A DNA stretch of 64,000 nucleotides, taken from contig KN880553.1 in assembly GCA_000934385.1 (NCBI GenBank), forward strand, positions 1 to 64,000, in the 5' to 3' direction. The translations under genes were made by a program, and so were the position numbers. The notes beneath the pieces are model-generated. The model did not search any database. It was given only the letters and a program-made list of their open reading frames with translations, and was not told where the DNA came from. Source of the stretch: Cylindrobasidium torrendii FP15055 ss-10 (Eukaryota; Basidiomycota; Agaricomycetes; Agaricales; Physalacriaceae). Positions 11,003 to 22,375 of this stretch are shown piece after piece; the stretch's first letter is position 1; the number at the start of each line of letters is the position of its first letter.

Positions 11003-12816
11003 TGCGATAAAGTCAGGAGGTAGGAGGAGAGGGCTGTAGTGTTCGTGCTGACTCCCAATTTTTCGTGAAAAGCTTTTATACCAAGCGCGCGGAGCCTCCA
11101 GCTATATATCTGAGTCTGTGTAGCCAGGGAGGTATGCCTCGGAATTTACTAATCGACGAGGAATGTGGAACAAGAGTCACTTAGCACATGAGAGGCTGTC
11201 GTTGAAGTCTACACAATCTATTGAGATACTCGTGAAGTTCCGCACGGACTGCTCGAGGAAGAATAGATACGGGAGGGGCGAACTGCGCTGCAGGTCGGTC
11301 GAACCGTATCGACAGCCATTTGCTGTCGCTGCTCGCCCTGCTCCAACCTTTCCAACACGTAGCCCGTGTATCACCCTTCGAAAGAGAAAACCGTTTGTGT
11401 AGGATTAGGAAAAGATAAGAGTCACACCGGACTCGCGAAGATGTTGGCTGTATTTGCATCGCCACGCGCGTAGTAACGAGGATCTCCAAAACGGGAAAGT
11501 AGGTGTGACAGCGCAGTTGCACTAACGCGACATGATCTAAGCATGATGGGCCAAGGTATCACGATTCACAGGGATACTTGCGGGATACCATCAAAGGACA
11601 ATTTGGATAGCATTTTGGCGGGTTGTTAGGTGGCACAGCGCGTAAGGTGAGTCGCACTCACAGCTTAGTAGCGCTTGTAGCATGTCACTAACTACAGTGT
11701 CATACTAGTGCATCAGCGTGGTAGTTCCATGCGCACGAAAGAGCATATCTGTAATACCCAAAGCCTAATATATAATACAGCAACGATCGACGAAAACATA
11801 GGCTAACTTCCCAGGCGTAACAACGGTGAACTTTGACTGGCTCCAGATTTAGAAAAAATCACAATGATTAACGCTTTAGCCCCTTGAGATGCAAAGAAGG
11901 GAATCCCGAAGGCGGGGACCTTGAGGCTAGTACTACTAGCTATATTGCTCCTTCAGTATCTCCAATACCTCGATTTTGAGTCTGTCATCGTTGCAAGACG
12001 TCATTTCGATAGAGTCAAGTGAGGTCAGAAAGGGAATAACCGCGCTCAAACTCCAAATCTTGCCTTCGTGAATAATTTTGAGTCGGATGTCAGCGGTCCG
12101 ACTCGTTAGATCTTTATCACCTTGAAGGCGGGAGCCATCGCAGTGCCCTCCATGACTAAGTAAACGGCAATACATTCTCAGCATCTAGCCTATCGGTGTC
12201 TAGATAATTTCACTCGTGACTCTTTTGAGGCTTCTGGGAAAACAGGCGTGGGAAGTTACTGAAAGCTACTGGTTAAATTAGCGTCGATTTTTCGGATTGA
12301 CATATCGAACGAGGCCAGGAGGATACAAGCGAGTAGCGAGACATTCCAGAATATATTTTCGAGTCTCCTAAGCTTTGCATCTGCATGGGATTGTCCGATA
12401 TGTCGAATGAATCATTGCACATCTAAGTATTCCGGGGCGAGCCTTTACGCCGCACGGAGCTTAGAGCAGCGAGAACCGCAATGAATCTAATCGTTATGCT
12501 GTTTTTTTTTCTGCACTTGTGAGTGGTTGACACGGAACACGAAATAGACAAATCTACATGAATAAAATTAAATAGCCTGTTTTTGACTGCTCCATTTACT
12601 GACGCCCGCTTGCAAACAAGGGTACGTTCGACAGCCAGCTAGGCAATCCGAGTTAGGGATGTAGCTGTTAAGTCGAGTCAGTAGACTCTATCGGTTCTTG
12701 TGGCCTTTTAAGAGGGCGTCGCAAAGCGCTACCGACTCTCGAACTCATCCCACAACCACACACACTGGCGACCTTCATAGCGCACAGAGCATACAAAGCA
12801 CACACCTGATCAGTTC
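11003..12816. other. Gene-poor 1.8 kb
   Basis: Apart from the promoter of the minus-strand CBM-like gene and the 5' flank of the next copy I see nothing identifiable. Open frames are short, unspliced and unlike any family. It may be decayed repeat DNA. Confidence 0.4.
11073..11080 (-). promoter_or_regulatory. TATA box of CBM-like copy 1
   Basis: TATAAAAG on the minus strand, about 75 bp upstream of the ATG at 11002. Confidence 0.5.
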
Positions 12817-13108
12817 ATGCCCTCGACTACGCGCAACGACCTCTGGCGTACTGGAACGATGTATCCAGCGAACATACAATGCCTAGTATCCACCTTGCAC
12901 CAAGGGCAAGAGTATTTTGTCCTATACCGTTGCCTACAGCCGCGTAGGTATCTCAGTCCCCCGTGCTACCCAGTATATACTAACTTGGAAAGCAGATATG
13001 AGCAATGGAAGCAACAGGGTACGTGCTAACCTTCGACGACGTGAATATTCTCACGCGCCCCAACAGCCTCCCAACCCAAATTTCTGGGTGATGGTCCCGT
13101 TCCATTGA
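12817..13108 (+). CDS. Small CBM5/12-like carbohydrate-binding protein, copy 2
   Basis: Three exons, 12817-12943, 12996-13018 (only 23 nt) and 13067-13108, give 63 residues. A textbook branch site tactaac sits ahead of the first acceptor. The protein reads WRTGTMYPANIQ, then EYFVLYRCLQPHMSNGSN, and closes with PPNPNFWVMVPFH, matching the W..G..YPA...(Y/F).C...H.S...P..FW pattern of copies 1 and 3. Exon 2 (23 nt) and exon 3 (42 nt) have exactly the same lengths and phases as in copy 3. No signal peptide is present. The Cys-containing strand resembles copy 1, whereas the N-terminal WxxGxxYPA resembles copy 3. The splice model is inferred from this parallel. Confidence 0.6.
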
Positions 13109-14430
13109 GGACCTTACAAACACCCCCCGGCGTCGCTCGACGATGCATCAAAGACGAAGCAGAACCCAAAATGACAGCCCCAAGGACATACATAGCAATT
13201 AGATTCAGAAATTGGACATCAACAATGATTGGCTTGGAACATCGAATACACTTACTTACCTACATATTACTCGCTAGACGCATTACAGACTCAGAATAAT
13301 AGTCATAGCCCCGCGCGCCAATCCCACGAATGGATGGGTGCACCTACCCCCGACCGCAAAGGAGCACTGAGCCGGCCGCAAGCGAAAGATAGCTAGCTGA
13401 CTCCTCTGCGTCGAGTCCAACCACGTCGCACGAGTACCGGAATCGTCTGGGTACTGAGCCAAAGGCTTTGACGCTCTGCAATGAGCAGTATAGTAAGCGC
13501 AAATGGGTTTGGCCTAATACCCACAATGATGTAGCCAGCTTGCAACACGTAGGATCCAGCCAGAGATTTTTTCGCAGGAATATTACGAGGCTGGAGCCGG
13601 ATGCATGGCTCTGAGTACATTCCTAACGAGTTAGATGATTATCACTGTTCGGGCAGCGCTGAAGGTGTTCGTCGCGGCTGCCTCTTGATCCATCCGAGCT
13701 GCAATGTATGCAATGCTCCAAACGAATTCCGCATTGGTTCATAATACTCCGTGCAGCTTGGACTCAGAGAGCTACAGCTAGCTACCAGCGGGCTCATCGT
13801 AGAAAGGTTGGAGGGGTCGTATGGCTATGAATGTGTAGCTGTGGACTCGGAGGATTGCGTCGGAGCCGCCAATTCACAAGCGTCCATAACTTGATGTTTA
13901 TCGCCTCGTTTGAACGAAGGCGAATGATTGGAAGTTGAACGTGAACGGCTGATGGGTTGTAGACAGAGTTGGTAGTTCCGGTCAACCTCCCTTTGCGCGT
14001 CACGTTCGATCACACCGCGAGCCGAAGCCTGCCGAGTTGATGGCGGGTCGCTGATGCCCGCTAATGGCGTTTTGATAAACGTTGGTACATATTGAAGATA
14101 CGAAACTTGTAAAGCATCGCAATTAATGCAAAATATTGATTGAGCTGGAAGCTCTTGAGGGTTTCCTGTGGGTTTTCCGCCCATTGTCCAGCTGGTGGAT
14201 GAGGCGGCTGGTGCAGGCCGGGACGGGAGCACAAGCAGCAAGCCTCAAACTAATCCTCATTGTACCATTTGAAGTCTGCTGTACAAGTACTTTCCTTTTT
14301 AAAGGCTCAGAGAAACAAAGGAAATCCAACATCACCTTGGACACCTCTTACATTGCAACAGACTACACACCTATTATTTCACATCTCAACAACATTCTAT
14401 CCCCAACTACCTTTTAATCGACCTACCAAT
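13109..14430. other. Gene-poor 1.3 kb
   Basis: No supported gene. A 138-codon minus-strand frame around 13825-14241 has no domain and no introns, and I do not accept it as a gene. The right end holds the promoter of CBM-like copy 3, including tttttaaagg near 14297. Confidence 0.4.
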
Positions 14431-14725
14431 ATGCCTATGCGTGTCCCCTTCAACATGTGGCGCGAGGGTGCTGCCTACCCCGCCGGAAGCACCGTGACTG
14501 TCATGAACGGAAACCAGCTTCTTACTTTCCAGGCGCGCATCAACCGTGAGTAACTTCATCATCCAAGAGTATAGGGTTGCGAGGAAATATATTGATCATT
14601 ACTCGCAGACACCAGCACGCAGAGCAATAGGGTATTTCTTCACTCAGACCGGTCATGTATCTGTCGCTGACATAGCCTTGTAGCCTCCCAGCCCTGACTT
14701 CTGGCAGCTTGTTCCCGGCTTTTAA
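14431..14725 (+). CDS. Small CBM5/12-like carbohydrate-binding protein, copy 3
   Basis: Exons 14431-14545, 14609-14631 and 14684-14725 give 59 residues. The sequence runs NMWREGAAYPAGSTVTVMNG, then LLTFQARINHTSTQSN, then PPSPDFWQLVPGF. That is the CBM5/12 arrangement of a Trp, Tyr-x2-Gly, a central aromatic strand, His-Thr-Ser and a closing Phe-Trp. The middle exon (23 nt) and the last exon (42 nt) are the same size as in copy 2. There is no secretion signal, and the small soluble single-module form recalls cytosolic fungal lectins. Chitin or another glycan as ligand is an inference from the family. This copy has the cleanest splice sites of the three. Confidence 0.7.
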
Positions 14726-15317
14726 GTCAAACACGGAACACTATCCCTCACGATCATGACTTGTCATAGTACTCTACATCTTCTACTAATATAATACTCG
14801 TATTTATTTATTACGCATAGACACACTAATACTACAGTACCAAAGATATCTCTACTAGTCGTACTATAATTGAAGTGTTTTCCATCGTTGAACCCGCCCC
14901 AGGTCCAGCATGTCAAAGACCCATCATTCGGCTGTCATTTTCTGCCAGCCCAGTAAAAGGATACAACAGAAGGGCTCCCATCTAGAGACTTTTCTATGAC
15001 ACGCTTTAAAACGATGAAGACATCCATATTGGGTGTTCTTTGTGCTTTGTAAGAAAGTCCGCAGTTGATCCGCACGATCGCCGCGCTAGTAGGTTATAGG
15101 TTAAGAACAAGATGGGGTGTCTCTTCGTTGCGCTATCGACATGTACTTGCCAAATACTTCATAGTATATGAGCACTGGCGAAGAGCATTGATTGATTGAG
15201 ACTCAAGAGAGATATATTACTAAGTACATAGCAGTCCATGGTTGTTTTCAAAGCAAGTAACGATTTATGATAAATACACATTCACGGCATCGGTTCCTTC
15301 CATAATAGAGACCAGCC
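14726..15317. other. Intergenic, AT-rich
   Basis: AT-rich spacer between the convergent CBM-like copy 3 and the GT15 gene. No gene seen. Confidence 0.4.
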
Positions 15318-16998
15318 CTATTTTCCCGAGAAAAGGTTCTCGTAGCGTCGTATGCATGACTGTGGTGCGTAGTCTACGCGTTGGATGAGCACGGGGAACG
15401 AGGAAGACAACGAGAAGGAAGACATACCGAGACCGTCCCCGGCCTTGCACTCGCAATTGAGACCCTCGTAGTCCGCGCCGCTTGGACAGTGCTGGAAGGG
15501 TTCATGGCGGTAACCTATATTGCGGAAGAAATGGAGCTGCTCTTTTGGTGCGAAGAGTGCAGCGGCTATGGAGTGTACTGGCGCGTCTCCCCAACGCTGC
15601 GCAAAGCCGCGTGAGCCCCAAGTTACTGAAGCGCGGTACGCCAGACGCACCTCGTAGTAGAACCCTCCCCGGTTCTCTAAGTAGTCGAAGAATTTCTCAT
15701 ACGCCTCGCTCCGCCAGAAGTTCATGTCTGCGATTTCGAAGTTGCTCCAGACTGCGAGAAGGAATGAGCAAGATGTGCCATGATGCAGCAAAGAGAAAGG
15801 GCGGCGCACAGTGGCAGAGGTTGTACGTCTTTCCTTTGTTGTCGCTGAGGAAGCCTAATGCGTTGTCTTCGTTGACATACTCTGGATGCTTGACCATGAA
15901 CTCTGTATTCTGATTAGGCCCGTCCGCAGGAAAAAGGGGTGGTGCGGATAGACGGACCCTTCACGGTCGACCATAGCGTGGGTATGGTCTTCTCCCATTC
16001 CGTGAAAGCTATCGTGAAGCCTATGCAGGAAAACGATCAGTCTGTGCTCGACACGCGTCGGGGCTGGCGCACCATAGATCTTGTTGTTGTCCCGCAGGTA
16101 GTCGAACGGGTCGAATTTGACATCGCACATTATCCGCACGTTCGGCCTGGGAGGCTGCGTTAGTGGCACATCACTGCGCTCGCCCGAGGGTACGCACTCG
16201 ACACGCCAATAGTAGCGGTACTGCTGGAGAATAGGTTGTTTATAGAAGAACTGCGGCGTACTGTCAGTTGGGCGCGGTCGAGAGTGTGCAGAAATAGACC
16301 TCACCCCCGAGTTGAAGCGACACATGTTGCGGTACGGGACGTTGTCTGCATAGATAATCTTTGCCTGGGCCATCTTCTTCCTTCCTTTGGTGGCCATGAC
16401 CTCGTCTATCCAATTTGGTTGTGACCAGTGCTCGTCAGGAATGAGGCCGAAGGACACATGAGCGGATGTTGCATTCTTGACGCGGCTATGCGAGAGGTTA
16501 ATGGGGGTACTATGTGCGGGGCAAATACGGAAAAAATGGACCTTTTGAACTCCTCCGTGAACTCCACCTCATTCAAGAATGTCCATGGGTAACCATGTTC
16601 GCGATTGAAGCGGTTCTCGACTGTGGCCATGCTGGAGAGGACACCGTCGATTTCGTCGTTCCGCGCAAGCATTACCATGGTGGCATTGGCTGTGCCGATA
16701 CCGACTGGTCGAGGGGCCTCAATCTTTGTAGGGGATTCGTGCGCGTCGGAGGGGTTATGCAGCGCTACATTCTCTGAATCGGGCCGCAGGGCTTCGTCGG
16801 GAACCTCTATCACCACTGAGGGCACCAGGTCCTCTTGAAGAACACGATTTGAGTAGAACCCGCAAGCGAGAGTGTATGTGGTGTAGAGTATGACAGCCTG
16901 AGAAACAGTCCATAGACGCCCCAAACAGTGAAAGAGAAACATACGACGCAAGCCGAGATGAAGCCAGTTCGTTTACGGCCAGAGAGAGAGAGGTACAT
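15318..16998 (-). CDS. GT15 alpha-1,2-mannosyltransferase (Kre2/Mnt1 family)
   Basis: Ten exons on the minus strand: 16998-16945, 16897-16511, 16475-16305, 16250-16198, 16146-16073, 16020-15965, 15909-15810, 15751-15651, 15596-15428 and 15373-15318. They give 406 residues, normal for the family. It is a type II Golgi protein: a short cytosolic tail, a membrane span at about residues 11-34 ([20 protein letters not shown]), a stem, then the GT15 domain. Family landmarks are [68 protein letters not shown] and [16 protein letters not shown], ending in a Cys-containing tail. These enzymes add alpha-1,2-mannose from GDP-mannose to N- and O-glycans of secreted and wall proteins. It is divergently transcribed from the coiled-coil gene at 17481. 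Confidence 0.95.
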
Positions 16999-17480
16999 GG
17001 TGGTGAGAGTAAAGAAGGAGGCTGTGGAGCGGAAGAGGGGATGTATTTTGGGCGTAGCTGCGCATTGATTTTCTCATGCTCGCTCGACGGATCGCAGAGT
17101 GATCGGTCCAAAACATGATGGTAAATTCCGGATTCAGTGTGGAATTAGCTAAGTTGCCTGTTAGTTGACCTTTGTCTTCACCATAGTGCTATAACCAAGC
17201 ATTTGCTGATTTTACCGCGCTTACGAGTGGCATGGCAATAGTTCCCCACGTGAGTCTGCTCGTGACGTAGATGGTCGTAGCTGCAGATATCGACCCTGCT
17301 GATACAATCCAAAGCTTCGTTCTACTAATCAAATAAAATCCCCAAATGTGCAGTATACGAAGAGAATATGCGAAATGAGCTACAGTGTCGACGGTGGCAA
17401 TGATCGCACGCGACAAGCGACACATGTGATCGTGTCGTTCTTGCCTTCTACCACCATCTCCCTTTTCGGCGGCGTGCTTG
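16999..17480. other. Divergent promoter region
   Basis: The 482-bp spacer between the minus-strand GT15 gene and the plus-strand coiled-coil gene. It should hold both promoters. No specific site is recognisable by eye. Confidence 0.5.
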
Positions 17481-19504
17481 ATGCGGTTCCCTTTGCTCCG
17501 ACGTCTCTCCTTGCTGATACACCGGCGTACACGGTCCGAACCTTTTGCTGGCAACATCCCCGTCGAGCCCTTGGACGCTCTCACACGCTCGTACTCGCTA
17601 GGCAACGTCAACGAACACAGTCAATCACCAAACTTCGCCTACCCCATCCCGCCGCCACACAAACTGCATACTCCTCCTCGCTCCCCTATCGCATACTATC
17701 CTAGCCCGCTCATGATGGCACCTATGCAGCCCGCGCCGCCGACCGATGCCGACCTCGTAGGACCGTACAAGCTCGCCGCCCTCGATCAACGCATCTGCGA
17801 GCTCGAATTCGAACTGAACCAGCTCAACGGCGAGAACAGTCATCTCAAGTCAACGAACAACACGCTCAAGTTCGATCTTGAACTCCTCCAAGAGCAGCTC
17901 GCCAATCTCGAAAACGGCGAACGCCCGCTCCCCTCAGACGTCCGGCTCATCACCAAGGAGGCCCTCAATCTGCTTGGCTCTCAGGCGAAACGATCGGCGG
18001 AAATGGACAAATATATCAAATCGCTGGTCGATTTGGGAATGCAAACTAAAAACCCCGTCTTTCCTCGCGTCCACCAAGCTGTCCTCGATGGTCAGACCTT
18101 CGACGAGGCAATGGTTGAAGCTATTCGTGACGCCGCCGCCCGCCCCGATAGCCCGTGGTCGAATCTTATACCTGCTGTCATCGGCCCCCGCACCAATCAA
18201 CAATACCTCTCTGCCCTCAGTCTGACTCTCCAAAGTCGTAAAGAGAACAAGGAGCTGCAAGGTGTCAAACACTTCTGGAAGTCCGTCGCAAAGCAAGCTC
18301 CCGAGAACGTTGACCTCATCACTCCGTCGGCGTCGACACTGTCTACCGTGCAAATGCAACTACCGAGTGATAGGAAGCTGGCTGCTGACGATCTGCTTAC
18401 AAGACTCCGCGACGGCTCCCTTCCTCTTCGCGGCCAAATTCTGTCACAAGCGACTACTTCTGGCTCGGAAGCGTCTGAGATCTCTAGCTTGGCTGTATCG
18501 TATCGTTCATTCCCTGCACCACCGACTACACTCACGCCTCCACGGCCAATGCGCGCACGTCCCGACTCTGAGCTCCTTCCCACTGTCGTTGCTCCAAGCC
18601 TGTCTCAAGTTTCAGTGAAACTGCCCTATCTGAACTCGTTCGCAAGCTCGACGCTGCCACCACTCGCCAGTCAACGGTTCAAACAGGACCTTATCGCTAG
18701 TCATTCGATTGAACGGTTTTCGATAAGACGTAGCAGCCGCGAGATCTCGTCTGCTGAGATTTCAACTATCTCTAGCACGAGCTCAGATGTATGCCAAAGA
18801 CCTAGCCTGCTTTGCCCAGTACTGATCTTTCATAGTTGGTCAAGGCCCAGGTCGACACGCCGTACACGCTGCCCGACCTCCCGCGCGACCTTTCAGACCC
18901 TTCTGACCTGGACATCTTTGGCCCGTCTTCTTCCACCATCGGTTCACTTTCGCACGCCTCATCTCGCAATGTGAACAGGGGGTCACTGGAAACGTTGGCG
19001 GAAGAGGACGAGCAAGATTTTGAGATTGTTGATATGACACTCGTGGCTGAGCCTGAGCCTAGCAAGACTGTGACCCCGAAGAAGTCGATGCTGCCGGTAA
19101 TGAGGAGAGGGATTGTGCCGCGACAAGGCGACGTAACTCATCCCAAGGAAAAAGCTGTATCCCTGCCCAAGAAGCATGACGCGTCTTCTCCTAGGAAGGG
19201 CGGCGGGACTACTGTCGGGACTACGGGATCGCCAAGGAAAGCCGTCATACGCAATGTGCCTCGTCCAGCGACGCCTCCATCAACCACGCGGCGACCGACA
19301 GCTCCCAGTCCTCTGAAGCCGCAGCATCATCTCACATCTCCATCCAAATCTTCGCTCAGACAGCCAACGATTTCGTCCATGAAGAAGACGGCTCCGGAGG
19401 TCGTCATGCCCAAGCCGACGTCCCCGTTGAGGATACAGAAAAAGAAGGACAAGAGGATGTCCCCGATGAAGAGATTGAGCAGGATGGTGAAGGGCGTTGC
19501 GTGA
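17481..19504 (+). CDS. Hypothetical coiled-coil protein with Ser/Pro/Lys-rich tail
   Basis: Two exons, 17481-18788 and 18836-19504, give 658 residues. The N-terminal ~90 residues are Pro-rich. A clear coiled coil follows (RICELEFELNQLNGENSHLKSTNNTLKFDLELLQEQLANLE), reported here as residues about 95-140 without the full string being needed for recognition. The middle is helical. The C-terminal third is disordered, with many SPxK/TPxK-type sites (SPRK, TPKK, SPMK) that would suit proline-directed kinases such as Cdk1. I do not recognise a named family. The composition is consistent with a microtubule- or cytoskeleton-associated protein, but this is inference. The start is taken at the first ATG of the frame. 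Confidence 0.8.
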
Positions 19505-19944
19505 ACACTAAACTACTAAGTAGGTATCAACTTACTTTACTATCTGGGAAATGCGAATTCCTTGTTTTGTTTTTTCTTCTTCGTCAGACTATGGACACTG
19601 GTCAGATCTCAGGCTTGTTCTGGGTGGGGTAGGGATCTGAGCAGTGAGCATGCTGCCGCTGCGCTCCAAGGACGCATGCGCCACACTAGCTTAAATAAAA
19701 TATCCATGCGCTGTTCCTGGGTGAATCGGGCGCAAAACAGAGTGTGTGGTGCCTGGGCGCGACCGGATTCCGGATATCACACAGTGTCATGTGGGGATGG
19801 GGTGTATGATATAAAAGCGGATAGGACATTTGGGCAAGTCGATTGGCCATTACCCCCCATTTTCTGCACCACCACTACTCAAGTTCTACCACCAAACTGT
19901 TTAATTTCTTGACCGACATACCCCCACCAACACCGACAAACATT
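19505..19944. other. Intergenic, promoter of DW peptide gene A
   Basis: Contains the 3' flank of the coiled-coil gene and the promoter of the repeat peptide precursor, with a TATAAAA at 19810. No gene seen. Confidence 0.5.
19810..19816 (+). promoter_or_regulatory. TATA box of DW peptide gene A
   Basis: TATAAAA 135 bp upstream of the ATG at 19945. Confidence 0.55.
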
Positions 19945-20344
19945 ATGCGTCTGACGATTATTGTTGCAACGTTGCTCGCGGCTGTGGTGTCGAGCGCACC
20001 TGTACTTGAACGCCGACAGAGTGTCCCGCCTGATTGGAGGACGACGGAGGTTGATGCTCGGGACGGTGGTGGATCCCCGACGTGGAGGGTTGGGACTGTC
20101 GCTGGGCGACAGACTGCCGACTGGAGGGCCGAGGAGGAGAGGCAGACGGCGGACTGGCGCAGGCAGACAGCTGATTGGAGGACTGAGGGAGAGGAGGAGG
20201 AGGAGGCAAAGAGGCAGACGGCGGACTGGAGAACTACGGGTGAAGAGGAGGAGGCCAAGGAGAAAAGGCAGGGTAAAACCGCGGACTGGGTGCGTTTTTT
20301 TCTTGTTCTTGGCTTCGGGGAGAGCTGACGTCGTGTTGTAGTGA
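19945..20344 (+). CDS. Repeat secreted peptide precursor ('DW' family, gene A)
   Basis: Exon 1 is 19945-20289 (115 codons). A 52-nt intron separates the final Trp codon from the stop, which is exon 2 at 20342-20344. Residues 1-18 are a signal peptide (MRLTIIVATLLAAVVSSA). After LERR the protein is a chain of short units ending in Trp: one QSVPPDW, one GSPTW, four QTADW and a final KTADW. Most units are preceded by Arg or a dibasic pair (RR, KR) and followed by Arg. Acidic spacers (EEEEEAKR, EEEAKEKR) lie between them. This is the layout of a Kex2-processed multi-peptide precursor: cleavage after KR/RR and trimming of C-terminal Arg would release repeated Gln-initiated peptides ending in Asp-Trp. 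No CaaX box is present, so it is not a basidiomycete lipopeptide pheromone. The function is unknown. Confidence 0.85.
20000..20289 (+). repeat. Tandem peptide-coding repeat (QTADWR units)
   Basis: Within gene A the coding sequence repeats a cag-ac(t/a/g)-gc(c/g/t)-ga(c/t)-tgg core, encoding Gln-Thr-Ala-Asp-Trp, at residues 56-60, 67-71, 74-78 and 91-95. Related units sit at 25-31, 43-47 and 111-115. Spacing is irregular, so the array grew by unequal steps, not as a perfect satellite. Confidence 0.85.
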
Positions 20345-22194
20345 TGTGTCTGTGTCTATCTTGTCTTGCTGTGTGTGAAATAACAGGCTGCTGAATATTT
20401 TATTGATTTCATGTGCGTTTATCTCATCCCTCCCTCCTGCTACCCCGTTTGTTGTACATTGGGCTCATACTCGACACGCAGCTCGTGTACCGGAGAACCT
20501 TCGTCTGTCTTTTCCCTCCTGCCCCCTACGGTATCATTATTATCACCCTTCCAAACCCAATGAAACTCCACATTCGAGAATTTGACCTCACATTGGACCT
20601 CGGCTGTTCAACCCGCCGTCCGGGGCGGACTCCATGAGACCCTGCCCTTCCCGCCTTGATACAAGAGTGCTGGTAAAGAATTGTGGTAAGGAACTTGAAG
20701 CGGTGCATGTTCGCTTGTGAGCTGGAAGTTCAACGTTCAACGTCAACGTTCGTGGCTAGGTACGTCCGTCGGTCGGTATCAGGTTGAATACGCGGGCGAG
20801 GGTTTATAGCAATGATACATCTCGACAATAGGGATTTATCTCGCCTCGAAGGCCGCAGAACTCCCTCAAGGACACAGGGCAGGATAATCCGGGCGATATC
20901 TGAGCGAGGACAAACATCTGGGTCTTGTCACAACACAAATCGAGCGAGGCAAGGCCTGCTCTCGACATGTCCGAGGTGTGTGCGCGAGGATGGGTGTAGA
21001 AATGCTGGATGGCGTGTATGTACACATACACTTCGCCATGGTGCTCAGGGCCCTTTGTGTACGAGGATGTTCCCATTTGCCAATCAGCACGGATGGGCAT
21101 AGTGCAGTGTTTCTCATAGTTTCGAGAGTCCTTTCGAGATAACGAGAACGGCACTCCTCCGGATACTTTGACAAAATCAAAATCAAAACACTTCATTCTC
21201 ACTGCGAGCACACCTGCTGATCTTGGGTACTTCTCTCCTCCTCCTCCGATGACTAGTTACAGCATTGACTTCGCCACCAACGCCACTATCTCTTTCTCAT
21301 CATCTCGGGTCTAACATAACGCTACTGTATAGCTGGTAGGGTAGCTCGCTATGCATGTCCGGATTGCCACAATTCTTGAGATAGTTAACTGTGAAGTATG
21401 ACGGGGAGTGGCTGCGCCATCCGTGAGTGCACCTTCCACTGTAACGAGTAGCCGTACTCTTACTTGGCAATAGTCATACCAGCAAAGACGGTCGGTGGTG
21501 TTACTCTAAAGCTCCGTCGAGAAGAAGCATGAGACCAAGGCACATAAACAACCTGAAATCAATATGATATCACGACTTCCAGCCCCGAGGCTTGTTGGAG
21601 ATGAGCGGGCGTTGTCAATGGTCACTTGTTTGTGCGATGGCGCTATATAAGTAGGGCAAGATATTCAACCCAATCGGCAACAAGGATGGCAAGATAGCAA
21701 ATCGCTTCCCGCCTAGAGAGTTGAGTCTGACCGCGCTGGATCCGTTGATAGAGCTCATCAATGGAACCAGCGGCAGTAGATAAACAACTCGCAATTATCT
21801 GCAAGGACGGATCAACGAGTAGAGCTATGGCCGACCGATGAGTTCGGCGGATACTTCACAGTCGAGTAGGTGTCAGTACACAATACGCAAGCTTGTATCG
21901 ACCGACGGTGACATTGCATTTGCGTAGCGCCTTTTGGAACTACAGTGCTAAGTTCTTGACTGCCCCCGGAGGTCTCTCATACGGTGCCACAAAATAAGGC
22001 TTTCATCCGTAATCTCAGAGCATAGCCGCTAAAGTGAGTCCAGGCAGGCATGCACGAATATGGGGGGGAGATGGGCCCTCGATATGCCGCAGGCACAGCG
22101 CCTACGCGCATATAAAGCTTTCGTACTTTCACCCGTCGCCCAGACTGAATCACTGCCACCACACCAGTCTGATACGTCGCATTTGCGTGTCGAA
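20345..22194. other. 1.85 kb without supported gene
   Basis: Between DW genes A and B. Longer open frames (for example on the minus strand near 20804-21211) show no domain, no introns and no family signature. I see no transposase or repeat boundary. Confidence 0.4.
22111..22117 (+). promoter_or_regulatory. TATA box of DW peptide gene B
   Basis: TATAAAG 84 bp upstream of the ATG at 22195, the same distance as in gene D. Confidence 0.55.
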
Positions 22195-22375
22195 ATGTCT
22201 TTCCTGGTACTCTTTGTTGCCTCTCTTATCGCAATCGCTCGTGCAGCACCGGTCGAGGAGCTCAGTCGTGCGCCTGGCGCTAACGATGCACGCTGTGGAG
22301 GGACCGGAGGATGCACCTCAGACTGGGTACGAACATTGTAGAGCGTGCAAACTTGTGCTGAAAAGCCTACAGTGA
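22195..22375 (+). CDS. Small secreted peptide precursor ('DW' family, gene B)
   Basis: Exon 1 22195-22326 encodes 44 residues. A 46-nt intron (22327-22372) follows the last Trp codon, and exon 2 is just the TGA at 22373-22375. Signal peptide MSFLVLFVASLIAIARA, then a short pro-region ending in Arg25, and a tail APGANDARCGGTGGCTSDW. Cleavage after Arg25 would give 19 residues; cleavage after the second Arg would give CGGTGGCTSDW (11 residues), whose two Cys could form a disulfide. It shares with genes A, C and D the signal peptide type, the basic residue at 23-25, the C-terminal Asp-Trp and the isolated stop-codon exon. The function is unknown. Confidence 0.75.

Noticed and set aside
13825..14241. 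138-codon minus-strand open frame upstream of CBM-like copy 3
   Set aside because: Overlaps the promoter of a better supported gene, no recognisable domain and no splice pattern.
10064..14430. Transposable element in the gene-poor region
   Set aside because: No terminal repeats, target-site duplication, transposase or reverse-transcriptase motif could be found by eye; a repeat search would be needed to say more.
20804..21211. 135-codon minus-strand open frame
   Set aside because: No start context, introns, domain or relatives visible; composition fits chance ORF.
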